A stretch of 64,000 nt of DNA from Bifidobacterium criceti (GTDB taxonomy: Bacteria > Actinomycetota > Actinomycetes > Actinomycetales > Bifidobacteriaceae). The position numbers were made by a program, and so were the translations under genes. The notes under the pieces are model-generated. The model worked only from the letters and a program-made list of their open reading frames with translations. It ran no database searches and had not been told where the DNA came from. Where the stretch lies: NCBI RefSeq assembly GCF_002286935.1, contig NZ_MVOH01000007.1:115103-179102 (forward strand), written 5' to 3'. Positions 11,398-20,879 of the stretch are shown in pieces. Position 1 is the first letter of the stretch. The number at the start of each line of letters is the position of its first letter.

Positions 11398-13056
11398 TCA
11401 GTTGAGGGTCCACGTCGAGCCGGTTGGGGTGTCCTCGATCGTGATGCCGAGCGTGGCGAGGTCGTCACGGATTTTGTCCGCGGTCGCGAAGTCCTTCGCG
11501 TTGCGTGCGGCGGCGCGCGCGTTGAGCTGCGCGTCGATGAGCGCACCGAGGGTATCGCGCACGGTGCCTTCGCCGCCGGTGTCGCTGCCGCCGTCGATCC
11601 ATGGTTCGGCGAGCGGGTCTAGACCGAGGACGTCGAGCATCGCGCGGACGTTGACAAGTGCCGTGCGCAGCGCGTCGTGCTTGCTGCCGTCGCCGTCATC
11701 GAGGATTTCGGTGAGTAGTGTGTTGCCTGCGCGCACTTGGGTGAAGATCGCGGCTGTTGCACGTGAAACGTTGATGTCGTCGTTCATTGCGGCGACGAAA
11801 TCGACGGGAAGGTCGTCGGCGGAGACGCCCGTGATCTCGTCGCGCGACGGCTGTTCGCCGAGCGCGTCGCCGGCGTGGTCGATGAAGTTGATGACGCGGT
11901 CGTATGCGGCCTGCGCCTCGGCGAGCGTCTGGTCGGACCATTCGAGCATCGAACGGTACTGGACGGAACCGAGCGCGTACCGCACGACCCATGCGGAATG
12001 TTCGCTGAGCACGACGGGCACGGAAAGGCCGTTGCCCAGGGACTTGCTCATCTTCTCGCCCTTCGCGGTGACCCACGCGGAATGCATCCAGCGGTTCGCC
12101 GTGCGGTAGCCGGCCGCGCGCGTCTGTGCCATCTCGTTCTCGTGGTGCGGGAAGCGCAGGTCGAGGCCGCCGCCGTGGATGTCGAACATGCCGTCGAGGT
12201 AGCGGTAGCTCATCGCCGAGCATTCGATGTGCCAACCCGGGCGGCCCGTGCCGAACGGCGTCTTCCAGCGCGCGTCGGCCGGATCGGTGGCCTTCGGACG
12301 CTTCCACAACGCGAAATCACGCGGGTCGCGCTTGTCTTCGGACAGGTCGGCCGGATCGACCGGATTGTATTTGTCGTCGCCCGCGGCGTCCACGGACGGC
12401 CCCATGCGGTCGGCGACGGCGGCCGCCTCATCGACCTCGCCCGTCTGCTTCTGGTGCGTGAGTTCGCCGTAGTGCGGCCACGACGCGACGTCGAAGTAGA
12501 CGTCGCCGGTGAGGTCGCCGTTCTCGTCGCGGATGACGTACGCGTGGCCGTTGTCGATGATGCGTTCGATCAAGTGGACCATGTCCATGATGTGCCCGGT
12601 CGCGCGCGGCTCGTACGTCGGCGGCAGTACGCCGAGCGCATCGTACGCGTCCGTGAACTCCTGTTCGTAGTGGTACGCGCGCGCCCACCAGCGCTGTCCG
12701 GCGGCGGCCGCCTTGTCGAGGATCTTGTCGTCGATGTCGGTCACATTGCGGATGAACGTGACGCGGTAGCCGAGCTTGAGGAACCAGCGGCGGATGATAT
12801 CGAACGCGACGCCCGCGCGGATGTGCCCGATATGCGGCGAGCTCTGCACGGTCGCGCCGCACACATAGATGCCCACGTTGCCCGGCTGGATCGGCTCGAA
12901 GCGCGAGATCTCGTGCGTCGCCGTGTCATACAGCCTCAGGTCGACGGCCGCGTTCGCGACGCCGCCGTCGCCGGCCATGCGCATCTCATCGAACTGCGTG
13001 TCGTTGGGGGTGCTGGAAGTGTTGGCATTGCTTGCCTCGTGGGAATGCTCGGTCAT
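11398..13056 (-). CDS. cysS: Cysteinyl-tRNA synthetase
   Basis: Class I synthetase with the HIGH motif in [10 protein letters not shown] near residue 70 and the KMSKS loop in [11 protein letters not shown] near residue 336. Catalytic zinc ligands are in YVCGATVQ and in [10 protein letters not shown]. The C-terminal helical anticodon-binding region has [22 protein letters not shown]. The start is placed at the ATG at 13056 (MTEHSHE), with about 45 poorly conserved residues before the Rossmann domain; an ATG at 13077 is in frame, and neither has a strong ribosome site. It charges tRNA-Cys. It is separated from the upstream ABC-F gene by a hairpin. Confidence 0.95.
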   Translation of the reverse strand: MTEHSHEASNANTSSTPNDTQFDEMRMAGDGGVANAAVDLRLYDTATHEISRFEPIQPGNVGIYVCGATVQSSPHIGHIRAGVAFDIIRRWFLKLGYRVTFIRNVTDIDDKILDKAAAAGQRWWARAYHYEQEFTDAYDALGVLPPTYEPRATGHIMDMVHLIERIIDNGHAYVIRDENGDLTGDVYFDVASWPHYGELTHQKQTGEVDEAAAVADRMGPSVDAAGDDKYNPVDPADLSEDKRDPRDFALWKRPKATDPADARWKTPFGTGRPGWHIECSAMSYRYLDGMFDIHGGGLDLRFPHHENEMAQTRAAGYRTANRWMHSAWVTAKGEKMSKSLGNGLSVPVVLSEHSAWVVRYALGSVQYRSMLEWSDQTLAEAQAAYDRVINFIDHAGDALGEQPSRDEITGVSADDLPVDFVAAMNDDINVSRATAAIFTQVRAGNTLLTEILDDGDGSKHDALRTALVNVRAMLDVLGLDPLAEPWIDGGSDTGGEGTVRDTLGALIDAQLNARAAARNAKDFATADKIRDDLATLGITIEDTPTGSTWTLN

Positions 13057-13090
13057 GGTTCGAGCGTACGTAGACAACTAGACGAGCGCG

Positions 13091-13122
13091 TCGTTCACAC
13101 CACCCGTGGATGGTGTGAACGA
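13091..13122 (-). terminator. Hairpin between the ABC-F gene and cysS
   Basis: A 12-bp stem, TCGTTCACACCA (13091-13102) with TGGTGTGAACGA (13111-13122), has an 8-base loop and follows the ABC-F stop by 16 bases on the minus strand. No T tract follows on the minus strand, so termination may be Rho-assisted. Confidence 0.55.
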
Positions 13123-13138
13123 TACGGAAGGATGTACC

Positions 13139-15340
13139 TCACTGGCCCATCTGTTCGGACAGGTCGAGCCATTCGGCTTCGAGTCCGTCCGATTCCGCCG
13201 TGAGCGCCTGCAATTGGCTGTTGAGTTCGTTGAGGCCGGCGTAGTCGCTCGGGTCATGCGCCGCCATCTGCGCTTCGAGTTCGTCCTTCTGCGCTTCGAT
13301 TTTCTCGAGTTTGCGTTCGATCGCCGAGACGCGCCGAGACGCGTCCGCATACGCTTTGCCGCTGAGTTTCGGCCGCGTCTGTGCGCCCGCGTCGGGGGAG
13401 TCCGCGCCAGCGTCCGCGTCCTCTTCCTTGACGGTATCCGCGTCGAGCGTCGGATCGGCCGCGCCTTCCGCCGTGTTCATGCCGAGCGGATCCTCGCCGC
13501 GGCGCAGCGCGTCGACGATGTCGAGGTAATCCTGCACGCCGCCGGGCAGATGCCGCACTTTGCCGCCGATGAGCGCGAACTGTTCGTCGGTCACGCGTTC
13601 GAGCAGGTACCGGTCGTGGCTCACGACGATCAGTGTGCCCGGCCATGTGTCGAGCAGGTCCTCCATGACGGCGAGCATGTCCGTGTCGAGGTCGTTGCCC
13701 GGTTCGTCCATGATCAGTACGTTCGGTTCGTCGAGCAGGATGAGCAGCAGCTGCATGCGGCGTTTCTGGCCGCCCGACAGGTCGCGGATCGGCGTCATCA
13801 GTTGCGCCGCTTCGAAGCCGAGCCGTTCCATGAGCTGCCCGGGCGTCACTTCCTTGCCGTCGACGATGTAGCTTGGTTTGTAGCGGCTGAGCACTTCCTT
13901 GACTTTGTAGTTGCCGAGTTGTTCGAGTTCGTCGAGCCGCTGCGAGAGCACCGCGAATTTGACCGTTTTGCCGATGTTCACATGTCCCGCCGTCGGCGTG
14001 AGCGTGCCGTCGAGGATTTTGAGGAGCGTTGATTTGCCCGCGCCGTTCGCGCCGACGATGCCGAAGCGGTCGCCGGGTCCGATGAGCCACGTCACATCGT
14101 CGAGGATTTCACGTCCGCTCACGGTGAGTTCGACGGCCGCGCTCGTCGCGTCGGACGTTGTTTCATCGTTCGCCGCGTCGCCGTCACGTGTGCCGCGCAA
14201 CGCGTTGATCTCGCCTGTCGGTTCGCGGTGCGTGAGCCCATGCGCGGCGGCGATCTCGTCCGCGCGCGATCCGAACGCGGACTTCAACCGCGGATCGTCG
14301 GCGTCGTCGACGGCGATCGTGACACTGCCGAACATCTGCGGCTCCTGGAACATCGGTTCGATGACATCGACCGTCGACGCGGATGTCGTATGTTCCGCGA
14401 GCGCGGCGGCGTCGGGGTCGATGTCCGCGTATGCGCCTTGTTCGCGGTCGAATATCTGCGTGACGTCGATGAGGTCGATGACTTGTTTGCCGAGTCTTGA
14501 GGTCGCCATCTGCCGCAGTTCGAGTGTGTTGCGCATCGGCGGCACGTCGGCGATGAGTTCGCGCGCGGCCTTCACGTGGAACTTCTGTTTCGTCGAACGC
14601 GCGCGTGCGCCACGCGACAGCCATGCGAGCTCTTTGCGCGCGAGGTTGCGGCGTTTCGTCTCGCGTACGTCGGCTTGGCGGTCACGTTCGACGCGTTGCA
14701 GCATGTACGCGCTGTAGCCGCCTTCGAATGGTTCGATCTGCCCGTCGTGCACTTCCCACATCGATTCGCACACTTCGTCGAGGAACCATCGGTCGTGGGT
14801 GACGAGGAGGAGTGCGCCGGTGCCTTTCGGCCAGCGGTTCTTGAGGTGTTCGGCGAGCCAGTGGATCGTCACGACGTCCAGATGGTTCGTCGGTTCGTCG
14901 AGTGCGAGGATGTCCCAGTCCTTGAGCAGCAGGCGCGCGAGGTCGGCGCGCCTGCGCTGCCCGCCTGAGAGTGTGCCGATCGTCGCGTCGAGGTTGAGGC
15001 CGCCGAGGAGTGCTTCGACGATGTCGCGCGATTGTGTCTGCGCCGCCCATTCGTAGTCCTCGCGCCCTTCGAGCGCGGCTTCGCGCAGCGTCGCGTCGTC
15101 GTCGAGTTCGTCGCGCTGCCCGAGGACTCCGAGCGTGAGTCCGTTGCGGCGGCTCACGCGTCCGGAATCGGGTGTCTGTGCGCCGTCGAGCAGATGGAGG
15201 AGTGTTGATTTGCCGTCGCCGTTGCGTCCGACGATGCCGATGCGGTCGCCTTCGAAGACGCCTTGGGTGACGTCGGTGAAAATCGTTTTCGTCGCGAACG
15301 CGAGCGAGACATGTTCCAATCCCAGATCAAAAGTCGGCAT
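13139..15340 (-). CDS. ABC-F family ATPase with two ABC domains (Uup-like)
   Basis: The start at 15340 (MPTFDLGLEHVSLAF) begins the first ABC domain and gives 733 residues. There are two nucleotide-binding domains: Walker A GRNGDGKS with signature LSGGQRRR and ILALDEPTNHLD, then Walker A GANGAGKS near residue 430 with LSGGQKRR and LIMDEPGNDLD. There are no membrane segments. A long acidic linker of over 100 residues sits between the domains, and the last 90 residues form a coiled coil (SAIERKLEKIEAQKDELEAQ). This is the Uup-type layout; ABC-F proteins act on the ribosome or on branched DNA. The same frame stays open upstream to 15862 but there it overlaps the amidotransferase gene and is not coding. 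Confidence 0.85.
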   Translation of the reverse strand: MPTFDLGLEHVSLAFATKTIFTDVTQGVFEGDRIGIVGRNGDGKSTLLHLLDGAQTPDSGRVSRRNGLTLGVLGQRDELDDDATLREAALEGREDYEWAAQTQSRDIVEALLGGLNLDATIGTLSGGQRRRADLARLLLKDWDILALDEPTNHLDVVTIHWLAEHLKNRWPKGTGALLLVTHDRWFLDEVCESMWEVHDGQIEPFEGGYSAYMLQRVERDRQADVRETKRRNLARKELAWLSRGARARSTKQKFHVKAARELIADVPPMRNTLELRQMATSRLGKQVIDLIDVTQIFDREQGAYADIDPDAAALAEHTTSASTVDVIEPMFQEPQMFGSVTIAVDDADDPRLKSAFGSRADEIAAAHGLTHREPTGEINALRGTRDGDAANDETTSDATSAAVELTVSGREILDDVTWLIGPGDRFGIVGANGAGKSTLLKILDGTLTPTAGHVNIGKTVKFAVLSQRLDELEQLGNYKVKEVLSRYKPSYIVDGKEVTPGQLMERLGFEAAQLMTPIRDLSGGQKRRMQLLLILLDEPNVLIMDEPGNDLDTDMLAVMEDLLDTWPGTLIVVSHDRYLLERVTDEQFALIGGKVRHLPGGVQDYLDIVDALRRGEDPLGMNTAEGAADPTLDADTVKEEDADAGADSPDAGAQTRPKLSGKAYADASRRVSAIERKLEKIEAQKDELEAQMAAHDPSDYAGLNELNSQLQALTAESDGLEAEWLDLSEQMGQ

Positions 15341-15405
15341 ACCGACCACTGTAACGAAGGCGCGGTACGGTATGCCGGAGCGCGCGTGCACGTGCACGTA
15401 TGCGC

Positions 15406-16134
15406 TCAGCGCATGAGCGAACGCGCGTACGTGTTGCAGCGTGCGGCGAATCCGGAGAAGACCTGTGCCGCGAGCGGCTGCAGTTGCGGATTGCATATGG
15501 CGAATTGTTCGCGCAATTGCGATTTCGAACCGCCTGCGGCTTTGAGCTGTTTGACCATGAGCGGTTCGTCGAGCCATTCCTCGAGCATCTGTGGTGTCAC
15601 TTCGAGGTGGAACTGCATGCCGAGTGCGGAACCGAAGCGGAACGCCTGCACTTTCGCGGCGCCGGAGCGCGCGAGGAGCGTCGCGTGGTCGGGGAGTGTG
15701 ACGCAGTCGTTGTGCCATTGGAGGACGTCGAGTTCCTTGTTCCACATCGAGAAATAGTCGTGGCGTTCGACGCGTTTGATCGGCAGCACGCCGATCTCGG
15801 GGTCGTTGTTCGTTTTGAGTTTCGCTCCGAGCGCGGTCGCGATGATCTGGTGTCCGAGGCATACGCCGAGCACTGGTTTGCCGACGCTTATCGAGGCGCG
15901 CACGAGTTTCGCCTCCGCTTTGAGCCCCGGGTATCCGTCGTAGTCGACCGCGGACATCGGGCCGCCCATGACGACGACGCCGGCGACCTCATCGAAATCG
16001 GGCATGTCCGGCTTTTTCTTCTTCGCGATGTTGAGCGTCTGGGTCGGCAGGTTGATTTCCTCAAGTTCGGCCTGGATGCGGCCTGGCCTTTCCCACTCGG
16101 CATGCTGCAGAATAAGGACTTCCGGTTGTGTCAT
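15406..16134 (-). CDS. Class I glutamine amidotransferase domain protein
   Basis: The start at 16134 follows GGGAGG by 2 bases (MTQPEVLILQHAEWERPG), 242 residues. The catalytic triad is visible: Cys in PVLGVCLGHQIIATALGA, and His plus Glu in GMQFHLEVTPQMLEEW. It is a stand-alone GATase1 domain like the GMP synthase N-terminal half or YfeJ-type proteins, releasing ammonia from glutamine for an unknown acceptor. VVMGGPMSAVDYDGYPGL gives the oxyanion strand. The partner synthase is not adjacent. Confidence 0.85.
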   Translation of the reverse strand: MTQPEVLILQHAEWERPGRIQAELEEINLPTQTLNIAKKKKPDMPDFDEVAGVVVMGGPMSAVDYDGYPGLKAEAKLVRASISVGKPVLGVCLGHQIIATALGAKLKTNNDPEIGVLPIKRVERHDYFSMWNKELDVLQWHNDCVTLPDHATLLARSGAAKVQAFRFGSALGMQFHLEVTPQMLEEWLDEPLMVKQLKAAGGSKSQLREQFAICNPQLQPLAAQVFSGFAARCNTYARSLMR

Positions 16135-16154
16135 GCCTCCCATTGTGCCATCGG

Positions 16155-16233
16155 CGCTGACTTTCTGCGCCGATAGCCGCGCCGCGGTACGCTTGGGGCC
16201 CGCCCACCGTACCGCGGCGCGGAAAAGTCAGCG
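16155..16233 (-). terminator. Long inverted repeat after ilvBN
   Basis: An outer stem (CGCTGACTTTC at 16155-16165 with GAAAAGTCAGCG at 16222-16233) and an inner 15-bp stem (16077+100 region: 16177-16191 with 16208-16222, containing GCCGCGGTACG) enclose a G/C loop. The right arm overlaps the last codons of ilvN. The GGTACG/CGTACC core resembles family A repeats. It probably ends the ilvBN transcript and folds in both directions. Confidence 0.6.
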
Positions 16234-16782
16234 TCCGGTGATCTCCGAGCCGATGACCTTTTCGCTCATCGCGCGCGGTCCGCGGCTCATCGCGACCGCG
16301 CCCGAGCGCACGAGTTCGATGATGCCGTAGTGGTCGAGCAGTCCGAGCAACGCGTCGATCTTGCCGCCCGCGCCTGTCGCTTCGATCGTGAGCGATTCCG
16401 GATTGACGTCGACGACGCGCACACGGAAGAGGCGCACGATTTCGAGCACGTCCGAACGGTTCGATTCGTTCGCCGCGACCTTGATGAGCACGAGTTCACG
16501 TTCGACCGTCGTCTCCGGGTCGAGGTCGACGATCTTGAGTACATGGAGCAGTTTGTTGAGCTGTTTGATGATCTGCTCGAGCGGTACTTCGTCGACTTCC
16601 GCGGTCACGGTGACACGTGAGATGTCGGGGCGTTCCGTCGGGGAGACGGACAACGAGTTGATGTTGAACGCGCGGCGCGCGAACAGGCCTGCGATGCGCG
16701 CGAGCACGCCCGGACGGTTCTCCACGAGCACGGAAAGCGTGTGGCGCTTGGCTCCCGGCTGGGATGCTGGATACGATGCCAT
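16228..16782 (-). CDS. ilvN: Acetolactate synthase regulatory (small) subunit
   Basis: The ATG at 16782 lies behind GAGAGGAG, giving 184 residues. The N-terminal ACT domain has HTLSVLVENRPGVLARIAGLFARR and NINSLSVSPTE (residues 13-45), which binds valine for feedback inhibition; the C-terminal half (VVDVNPESLTIEATGAGGKIDALLGLL) contacts the catalytic subunit. It starts 13 bases after the ilvB stop, so both subunits are made from one message for branched-chain amino acid synthesis. Length is typical for the IlvH/IlvN family. Confidence 0.95.
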   Translation of the reverse strand: MASYPASQPGAKRHTLSVLVENRPGVLARIAGLFARRAFNINSLSVSPTERPDISRVTVTAEVDEVPLEQIIKQLNKLLHVLKIVDLDPETTVERELVLIKVAANESNRSDVLEIVRLFRVRVVDVNPESLTIEATGAGGKIDALLGLLDHYGIIELVRSGAVAMSRGPRAMSEKVIGSEITGR

Positions 16783-16795
16783 GTCGGTGCTCCTC

Positions 16796-18760
16796 TCAGT
16801 TCTCTTCGTTCTCGTCGGCTGCCTGTGCGGACGCCGCGCCATTCGCGCCTTCGGGTGCTGCGTCGTCGGCGACGGCGTCCGTGTCGACGTCGCCGTCATC
16901 GAGGCTCACGTCGCCCATCGGGTTGAGGAGCGGCTTGACGCCGGGCATGTAGGTGACGTTGTTGTTCGAGTCGCCTGCCGCGACCATCGGCCACACCATC
17001 GCGTCCTTCCACACATGGAAGTCGATGAGGACCGGACGGTCGTTGATCTCGTTGGCTTTGCGGATGCATGCGAGGGCCTCTTCCTTCGTGCGCGCGCGCA
17101 TGCCGACGCATCCGTAGGCTTCCGCGAGCTTGACGAAGTCGGGGCATCCGACGAGGCCGGTCTCCTCCTCCTTGTGCAGGATCGTCGCCGAATAGTGCTT
17201 GTCGTAGAACAGTGTCTGCCATTGGCGGACCATGCCGTACACGGAGTTGTTGAGGAGCGCGATCTTGACGGGCATGCCTTCGAGGAACGCGGTCGCGAGT
17301 TCCTCGCTCGTCATCTGGAACGAGCCGTCGCCGTCGATGAGCCACACGGGCTTCTTGCCGTCGAAGTACCGCTGCGAGCCGACCGACGCGCCGATCGCCG
17401 CCGGCAGTCCGAAGCCCATCGTGCCGAGGCCGCCCGAGGAGATCCACTGGTGCGGTTTGCGGAACTTGATGAGCTGTGTCGCCCACATCTGGTGCTGTCC
17501 GACGCCGGAGACCCAGATCGTGTCCGGGTCGGCCGCGTCCGAGAGCTGTTCGACGACCCATTGCGGCGCGAGCGTGCCATCCGTCGGCTCCTCGTAGCGA
17601 ATCGGATACCGTTCGACCCACTTGTTGAGGAGCGTCCACCATGTGCTCAGGTCGGGCTTGCCGTATTCCGCGTGGAGCTGTTCGATCTGCGGGATGAGCG
17701 CGTCGAGCACGGTCTTGACGTCGCCGACGATCGGCACGTCGGCTGCGCGGTTCTTGCCGATCTCCGCCGGGTCGATGTCGATGTGGATGACGCGCGCGCC
17801 GGGCGCGAACGCGTCGAGTTTGCCGGTCACCCGGTCGTCGAAGCGCGCGCCGATCGCGACGAGCAGGTCGCAGCGCTGCACGGCGCCCGTCGCGGCGATC
17901 GTGCCGTGCATGCCGAGCATGCCGAGCACGGCCGGGTCGTCGTCGGAGACGATGCCGCGCGCGGGGAGCGTCGTGACGATCGGCGCGCCTGTCAGGTCGG
18001 CGAGCGCCTTGATCTCATCGCCCGCGCCGGAGCGCACCGCGCCGCCGCCCACATAGAGCACGGGGCGGAACGAACGCTGGAACATCTTCGCGGCCGTTTC
18101 GAGCACGCGCCCGTGCGCCTCGGTCGTCGGATTGTAGCCGGGCAGGATCATGCGCTGCGGCCACGTGTAGTACATCTCCTCGTTCTGCGCGGTCTTCGTC
18201 AGATCGACGACGACGGGGCCGGGGCGTCCCGAACGCGCGATGTAATGCGCTTCCGCGAGCACACGCGGCACGTCCTGCGCGCTTGTGACGAGGTACGAAT
18301 GCTTCGCGACGGGGTAGGTCGCGCCGACGATGTCCGCTTCCTGGAACGCGTCGGTGCCGATCGAGTTGACGCCGACCTGTCCGGTGATGACGACCATCGG
18401 GATCGAATCCATGTTCGCATCGGCGATCGCCGTGATGACGTTCGTCGCGCCGGGGCCCGACGTGACGATGCACACGCCGACCTCACCGGTCGCGACGGCG
18501 TAGCCTTCCGCCGCGTGTCCCGCCGCCTGCTCATGGCGTGCGAGGATGAAGCGGAACGCCGTCTCCTCGCTTATCGCGTCGTAGACGGGCAGAATCGCGC
18601 CACCGGGGACGCCGAAGACGTCCTTGACACCCAGATCCTCAAGCGCGCGGACGAGCGCCTGCGCGCCTGTCATTTTCTCGCCTTCGATGACCTCATGCCT
18701 TGTATGGCCGGCGGCGTTCTTCGTCACGCCGCTGAACGCCTGCAGGGGTGTAGGTGACAC
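16796..18760 (-). CDS. ilvB: Acetolactate synthase catalytic (large) subunit, GTG start
   Basis: The start is placed at GTG 18760 because AAGGGAGGGATC precedes it; an in-frame ATG at 18880 would add 40 unconserved residues. The product is 654 residues. It joins two pyruvates, or pyruvate and 2-oxobutyrate, using TPP, FAD and Mg2+. Visible are the TPP-activating Glu in LARHEQAAGHAAEGYA, FAD-domain sequence (RFDDRVTGKLDAF), and the TPP motif GDGSFQMTSEELAT ending with NNSVYGMVRQWQ. An acidic tail of about 35 residues extends the C-terminus. First gene of the ilvBN operon. Confidence 0.95.
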   Translation of the reverse strand: MSPTPLQAFSGVTKNAAGHTRHEVIEGEKMTGAQALVRALEDLGVKDVFGVPGGAILPVYDAISEETAFRFILARHEQAAGHAAEGYAVATGEVGVCIVTSGPGATNVITAIADANMDSIPMVVITGQVGVNSIGTDAFQEADIVGATYPVAKHSYLVTSAQDVPRVLAEAHYIARSGRPGPVVVDLTKTAQNEEMYYTWPQRMILPGYNPTTEAHGRVLETAAKMFQRSFRPVLYVGGGAVRSGAGDEIKALADLTGAPIVTTLPARGIVSDDDPAVLGMLGMHGTIAATGAVQRCDLLVAIGARFDDRVTGKLDAFAPGARVIHIDIDPAEIGKNRAADVPIVGDVKTVLDALIPQIEQLHAEYGKPDLSTWWTLLNKWVERYPIRYEEPTDGTLAPQWVVEQLSDAADPDTIWVSGVGQHQMWATQLIKFRKPHQWISSGGLGTMGFGLPAAIGASVGSQRYFDGKKPVWLIDGDGSFQMTSEELATAFLEGMPVKIALLNNSVYGMVRQWQTLFYDKHYSATILHKEEETGLVGCPDFVKLAEAYGCVGMRARTKEEALACIRKANEINDRPVLIDFHVWKDAMVWPMVAAGDSNNNVTYMPGVKPLLNPMGDVSLDDGDVDTDAVADDAAPEGANGAASAQAADENEEN

Positions 18761-18946
18761 GGTTGATCCCTCCCTTGATGTGTTGATGTGCTGTGCCTGT
18801 CCACGACATCCTACTGGAAACGACGGGGAGGTCGTCATAGGTGACCGAATGATGAATGCTTTTATGGACAGCTTCCGCACATCGCGCCGTCGTGTATGGC
18901 GCGCGCCGCATATCGCGCCGTCGTGTCCAACGCCGCGCGTCCGCGC

Positions 18947-19690
18947 TCAGTCCGCGTGCGTCGCGGCGTCGAGGTTCTTCCACGCCGCTTCGGCGGCCGC
19001 GAGCTGCGCTTTGCGTTTGCTTGTGCCGTGTCCGATGCCGATGACGTCGTCGCGTTCGCCGAGCATCGCGCGCGCCGTGAACTGCTGTGAGTATTCGGGG
19101 CCGCTTACTGACATCTGGTATCGCGGTTCGCCAAGGCCGAGCGTATGCGCCTTCACGGTGAGCGACGTCTTCCAGTCGAGCGCGGGGCCTTCGCTCGCGA
19201 CTTCGGCGAGTGCGTCGTCGACGAGACGGTGGACGACGTCGCGCGCGGTGTCGATGCCGTATTCGACGAACGTCGCGCCGATGAGCGATTCGACGATGTC
19301 GCACAGGATCGAGCTTTTCTCGGCGCCCCCCTGTTCCATTTCGCCGTGGCCGAGGAGGATGTAGCGGCTCGCGTCGAGCTTGCCGCGTGCGATTGCGGCC
19401 AACGTCTCCTCGGAGACGGCTTTCGCACGGATCTTCGCGAGCTGTCCTTCCGTCATGTCCGGATGGTCGTTGAACAGTGTCTCGGTCACGACGAGTTCGA
19501 GGACGGCGTCACCGAGGAATTCGAGCCGCTCGTAGTTCTTCGTGTCCGGATGCTCGTGGGAGAACGAGCGGTGCGTGAGCGCCTCGATGAGCAGGTCGGG
19601 TTGGATCGTCACACCGAGCGCCTCAAGCAGGGGGTGTGCGGGGTTCGTGTCGTCGATTGTCACGGTCACATGGTTCGTCATGGTTGCCAT
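18947..19690 (-). CDS. rnc: Ribonuclease III
   Basis: This 247-residue protein (ATG 19690; ATG 19681 also possible) cleaves double-stranded RNA in rRNA maturation and mRNA decay. The signature NYERLEFLGDAVLELVVTE (about residues 53-71) and DIVESLIGATFVEYG provide the acidic metal-binding residues. The C-terminal double-stranded RNA-binding domain has LGLGEPRYQM and KRKAQLAAAEAAWKNL. It lies downstream of rpmF and a DUF177 gene, the usual actinobacterial order, separated by a strong hairpin. Confidence 0.95.
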   Translation of the reverse strand: MATMTNHVTVTIDDTNPAHPLLEALGVTIQPDLLIEALTHRSFSHEHPDTKNYERLEFLGDAVLELVVTETLFNDHPDMTEGQLAKIRAKAVSEETLAAIARGKLDASRYILLGHGEMEQGGAEKSSILCDIVESLIGATFVEYGIDTARDVVHRLVDDALAEVASEGPALDWKTSLTVKAHTLGLGEPRYQMSVSGPEYSQQFTARAMLGERDDVIGIGHGTSKRKAQLAAAEAAWKNLDAATHAD

Positions 19691-19722
19691 AGTAGTCGGC
19701 GGCCGAACCGCCGGAACATCGA

Positions 19723-19770
19723 AAGGCGGCGGCGTCCCATCACCCGTCGATGGTGGGACGCCGCCGCCTT
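19723..19770 (-). terminator. Strong hairpin between rpmF and rnc
   Basis: A 17-bp GC-rich stem (AAGGCGGCGGCGTCCCA at 19723-19739 with its complement at 19754-19770) lies 22 bases after the rpmF stop on the minus strand and is followed there by TTTCGATG. It should terminate most DUF177-rpmF transcripts before rnc. Confidence 0.75.
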
Positions 19771-19792
19771 GATGAAATGAACGATCCGCGAC

Positions 19793-19987
19793 TCAGCGAG
19801 AGTAGGTCTTGCGGATGGCCTCGCGATAGACGCGGCCACGGTAGGAGCCGCACGTCGGGCAGGCCACATGGGCCATCGTCGGGGCGCCGCAGTTCGGGCA
19901 GCTGATCGTCGGGACGGCCTTCGTCTTCCAGTTAGCGCGGCGCGAACGCGTGTTGGCGCGCGACATCTTGTACTTTGGCAGTGCCAT
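19793..19987 (-). CDS. rpmF: 50S ribosomal protein L32
   Basis: The 64-residue protein starts [20 protein letters not shown], and has a four-cysteine zinc ribbon CPNCGAP...[10 protein letters not shown] (residues about 30-48). Zinc-binding (C+) L32 as opposed to the zinc-free paralogue. It follows the DUF177 gene, with which it is co-transcribed in many bacteria. Confidence 0.97.
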   Translation of the reverse strand: MALPKYKMSRANTRSRRANWKTKAVPTISCPNCGAPTMAHVACPTCGSYRGRVYREAIRKTYSR

Positions 19988-20090
19988 AGTCTGTTTCCTC
20001 TATTCGATCGAACAATTGAGCTTAAGCGTTCAGAAGTCTACCGCACCGGTCGTACAAACACACGACGACGGTGCGCGGACGTTGGAACGC

Positions 20091-20729
20091 TCAGTGCTCG
20101 TCGGAGCTTCCGTCGGTGTCCTCGCCGCCCTGTTGCGCTTCGAGCTGCGTCTTGAGCGCCTCAAGCCCGGCGAAGCGGATGTCGGTCGTCTCATGATGGT
20201 GGTCGGGCTCCTCGTTGAGGTCGGCGCCGCATTGCGGGCACAGGCCCTTGCAGTCGGGGCGGCACAACGGCTGGAGCGGCAGCGCGTCGACGAACGTGTC
20301 GCGGATGAGCGTCTCAAGGTCGGCGAACGACCCGTTGTCGATCAACGGATAGACGTCTTCCGCCTCGTCCTCGCCCGCGATGACCTCGACGTCGTCGTCC
20401 TGCTTGCCGCCGCGTTTCGCATCCGGCTGTTCCTCCGCGTATGGGAAGAACGCCGTCACCTGCTCGCTCCAGTCGCCGTCGAGCGGCGTGTCGCAGCGTG
20501 AGCACACGGCGTGCACCGGAGCCGTGAACGTGCCTGTGAAGATGAGGCCGTCGACGATCGAATCGAAGCGGCCATCGACATGGATGTCCGCGCCTTCGTC
20601 GACGCCGACGATGCTGTCGCCGATGCCCGGGGGCGCCGGGAACGTGCGGTCGAGCTCCATCCGCTGTCCCGCGCGGGAACCGACCTGTGAGACCGGGACC
20701 GTCCAATCCGTGTACTGCACACGTGCCAT
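20091..20729 (-). CDS. DUF177 (YceD) family protein, upstream of rpmF
   Basis: The ATG at 20729 follows AAGGCAGGA and gives 212 residues (MARVQYTDWTVPVSQVGSRA). Two CxxC pairs are present: CSRCDTPLDGDW in the middle and CRPDCKGLCPQCGADLN near residue 160. DUF177 proteins are linked to 23S rRNA accumulation and sit directly before rpmF across bacteria, as here. The C-terminal 20 residues are Gln/Glu/Gly-rich. Family assignment is secure, mechanism is not. Confidence 0.9.
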   Translation of the reverse strand: MARVQYTDWTVPVSQVGSRAGQRMELDRTFPAPPGIGDSIVGVDEGADIHVDGRFDSIVDGLIFTGTFTAPVHAVCSRCDTPLDGDWSEQVTAFFPYAEEQPDAKRGGKQDDDVEVIAGEDEAEDVYPLIDNGSFADLETLIRDTFVDALPLQPLCRPDCKGLCPQCGADLNEEPDHHHETTDIRFAGLEALKTQLEAQQGGEDTDGSSDEH

Positions 20730-20879
20730 ACCACAATCCTGCCTTCCGCGGCATGCGCCGCCTGACCGCGCGATCGGCGCGGTTGAATGTATTGATACGC
20801 CTGTTGTTTCGCCGTTCCGTTCAATCATATGCGCGCGCCGGTTATTCCAGCCGCGCGCCGCGCACACGTGCGGCGCCGG

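Noticed and set aside
15341..15862. Longer start of the ABC-F protein
   Set aside because: It would overlap the well-supported amidotransferase gene, and the conserved ABC domain begins at 15340.
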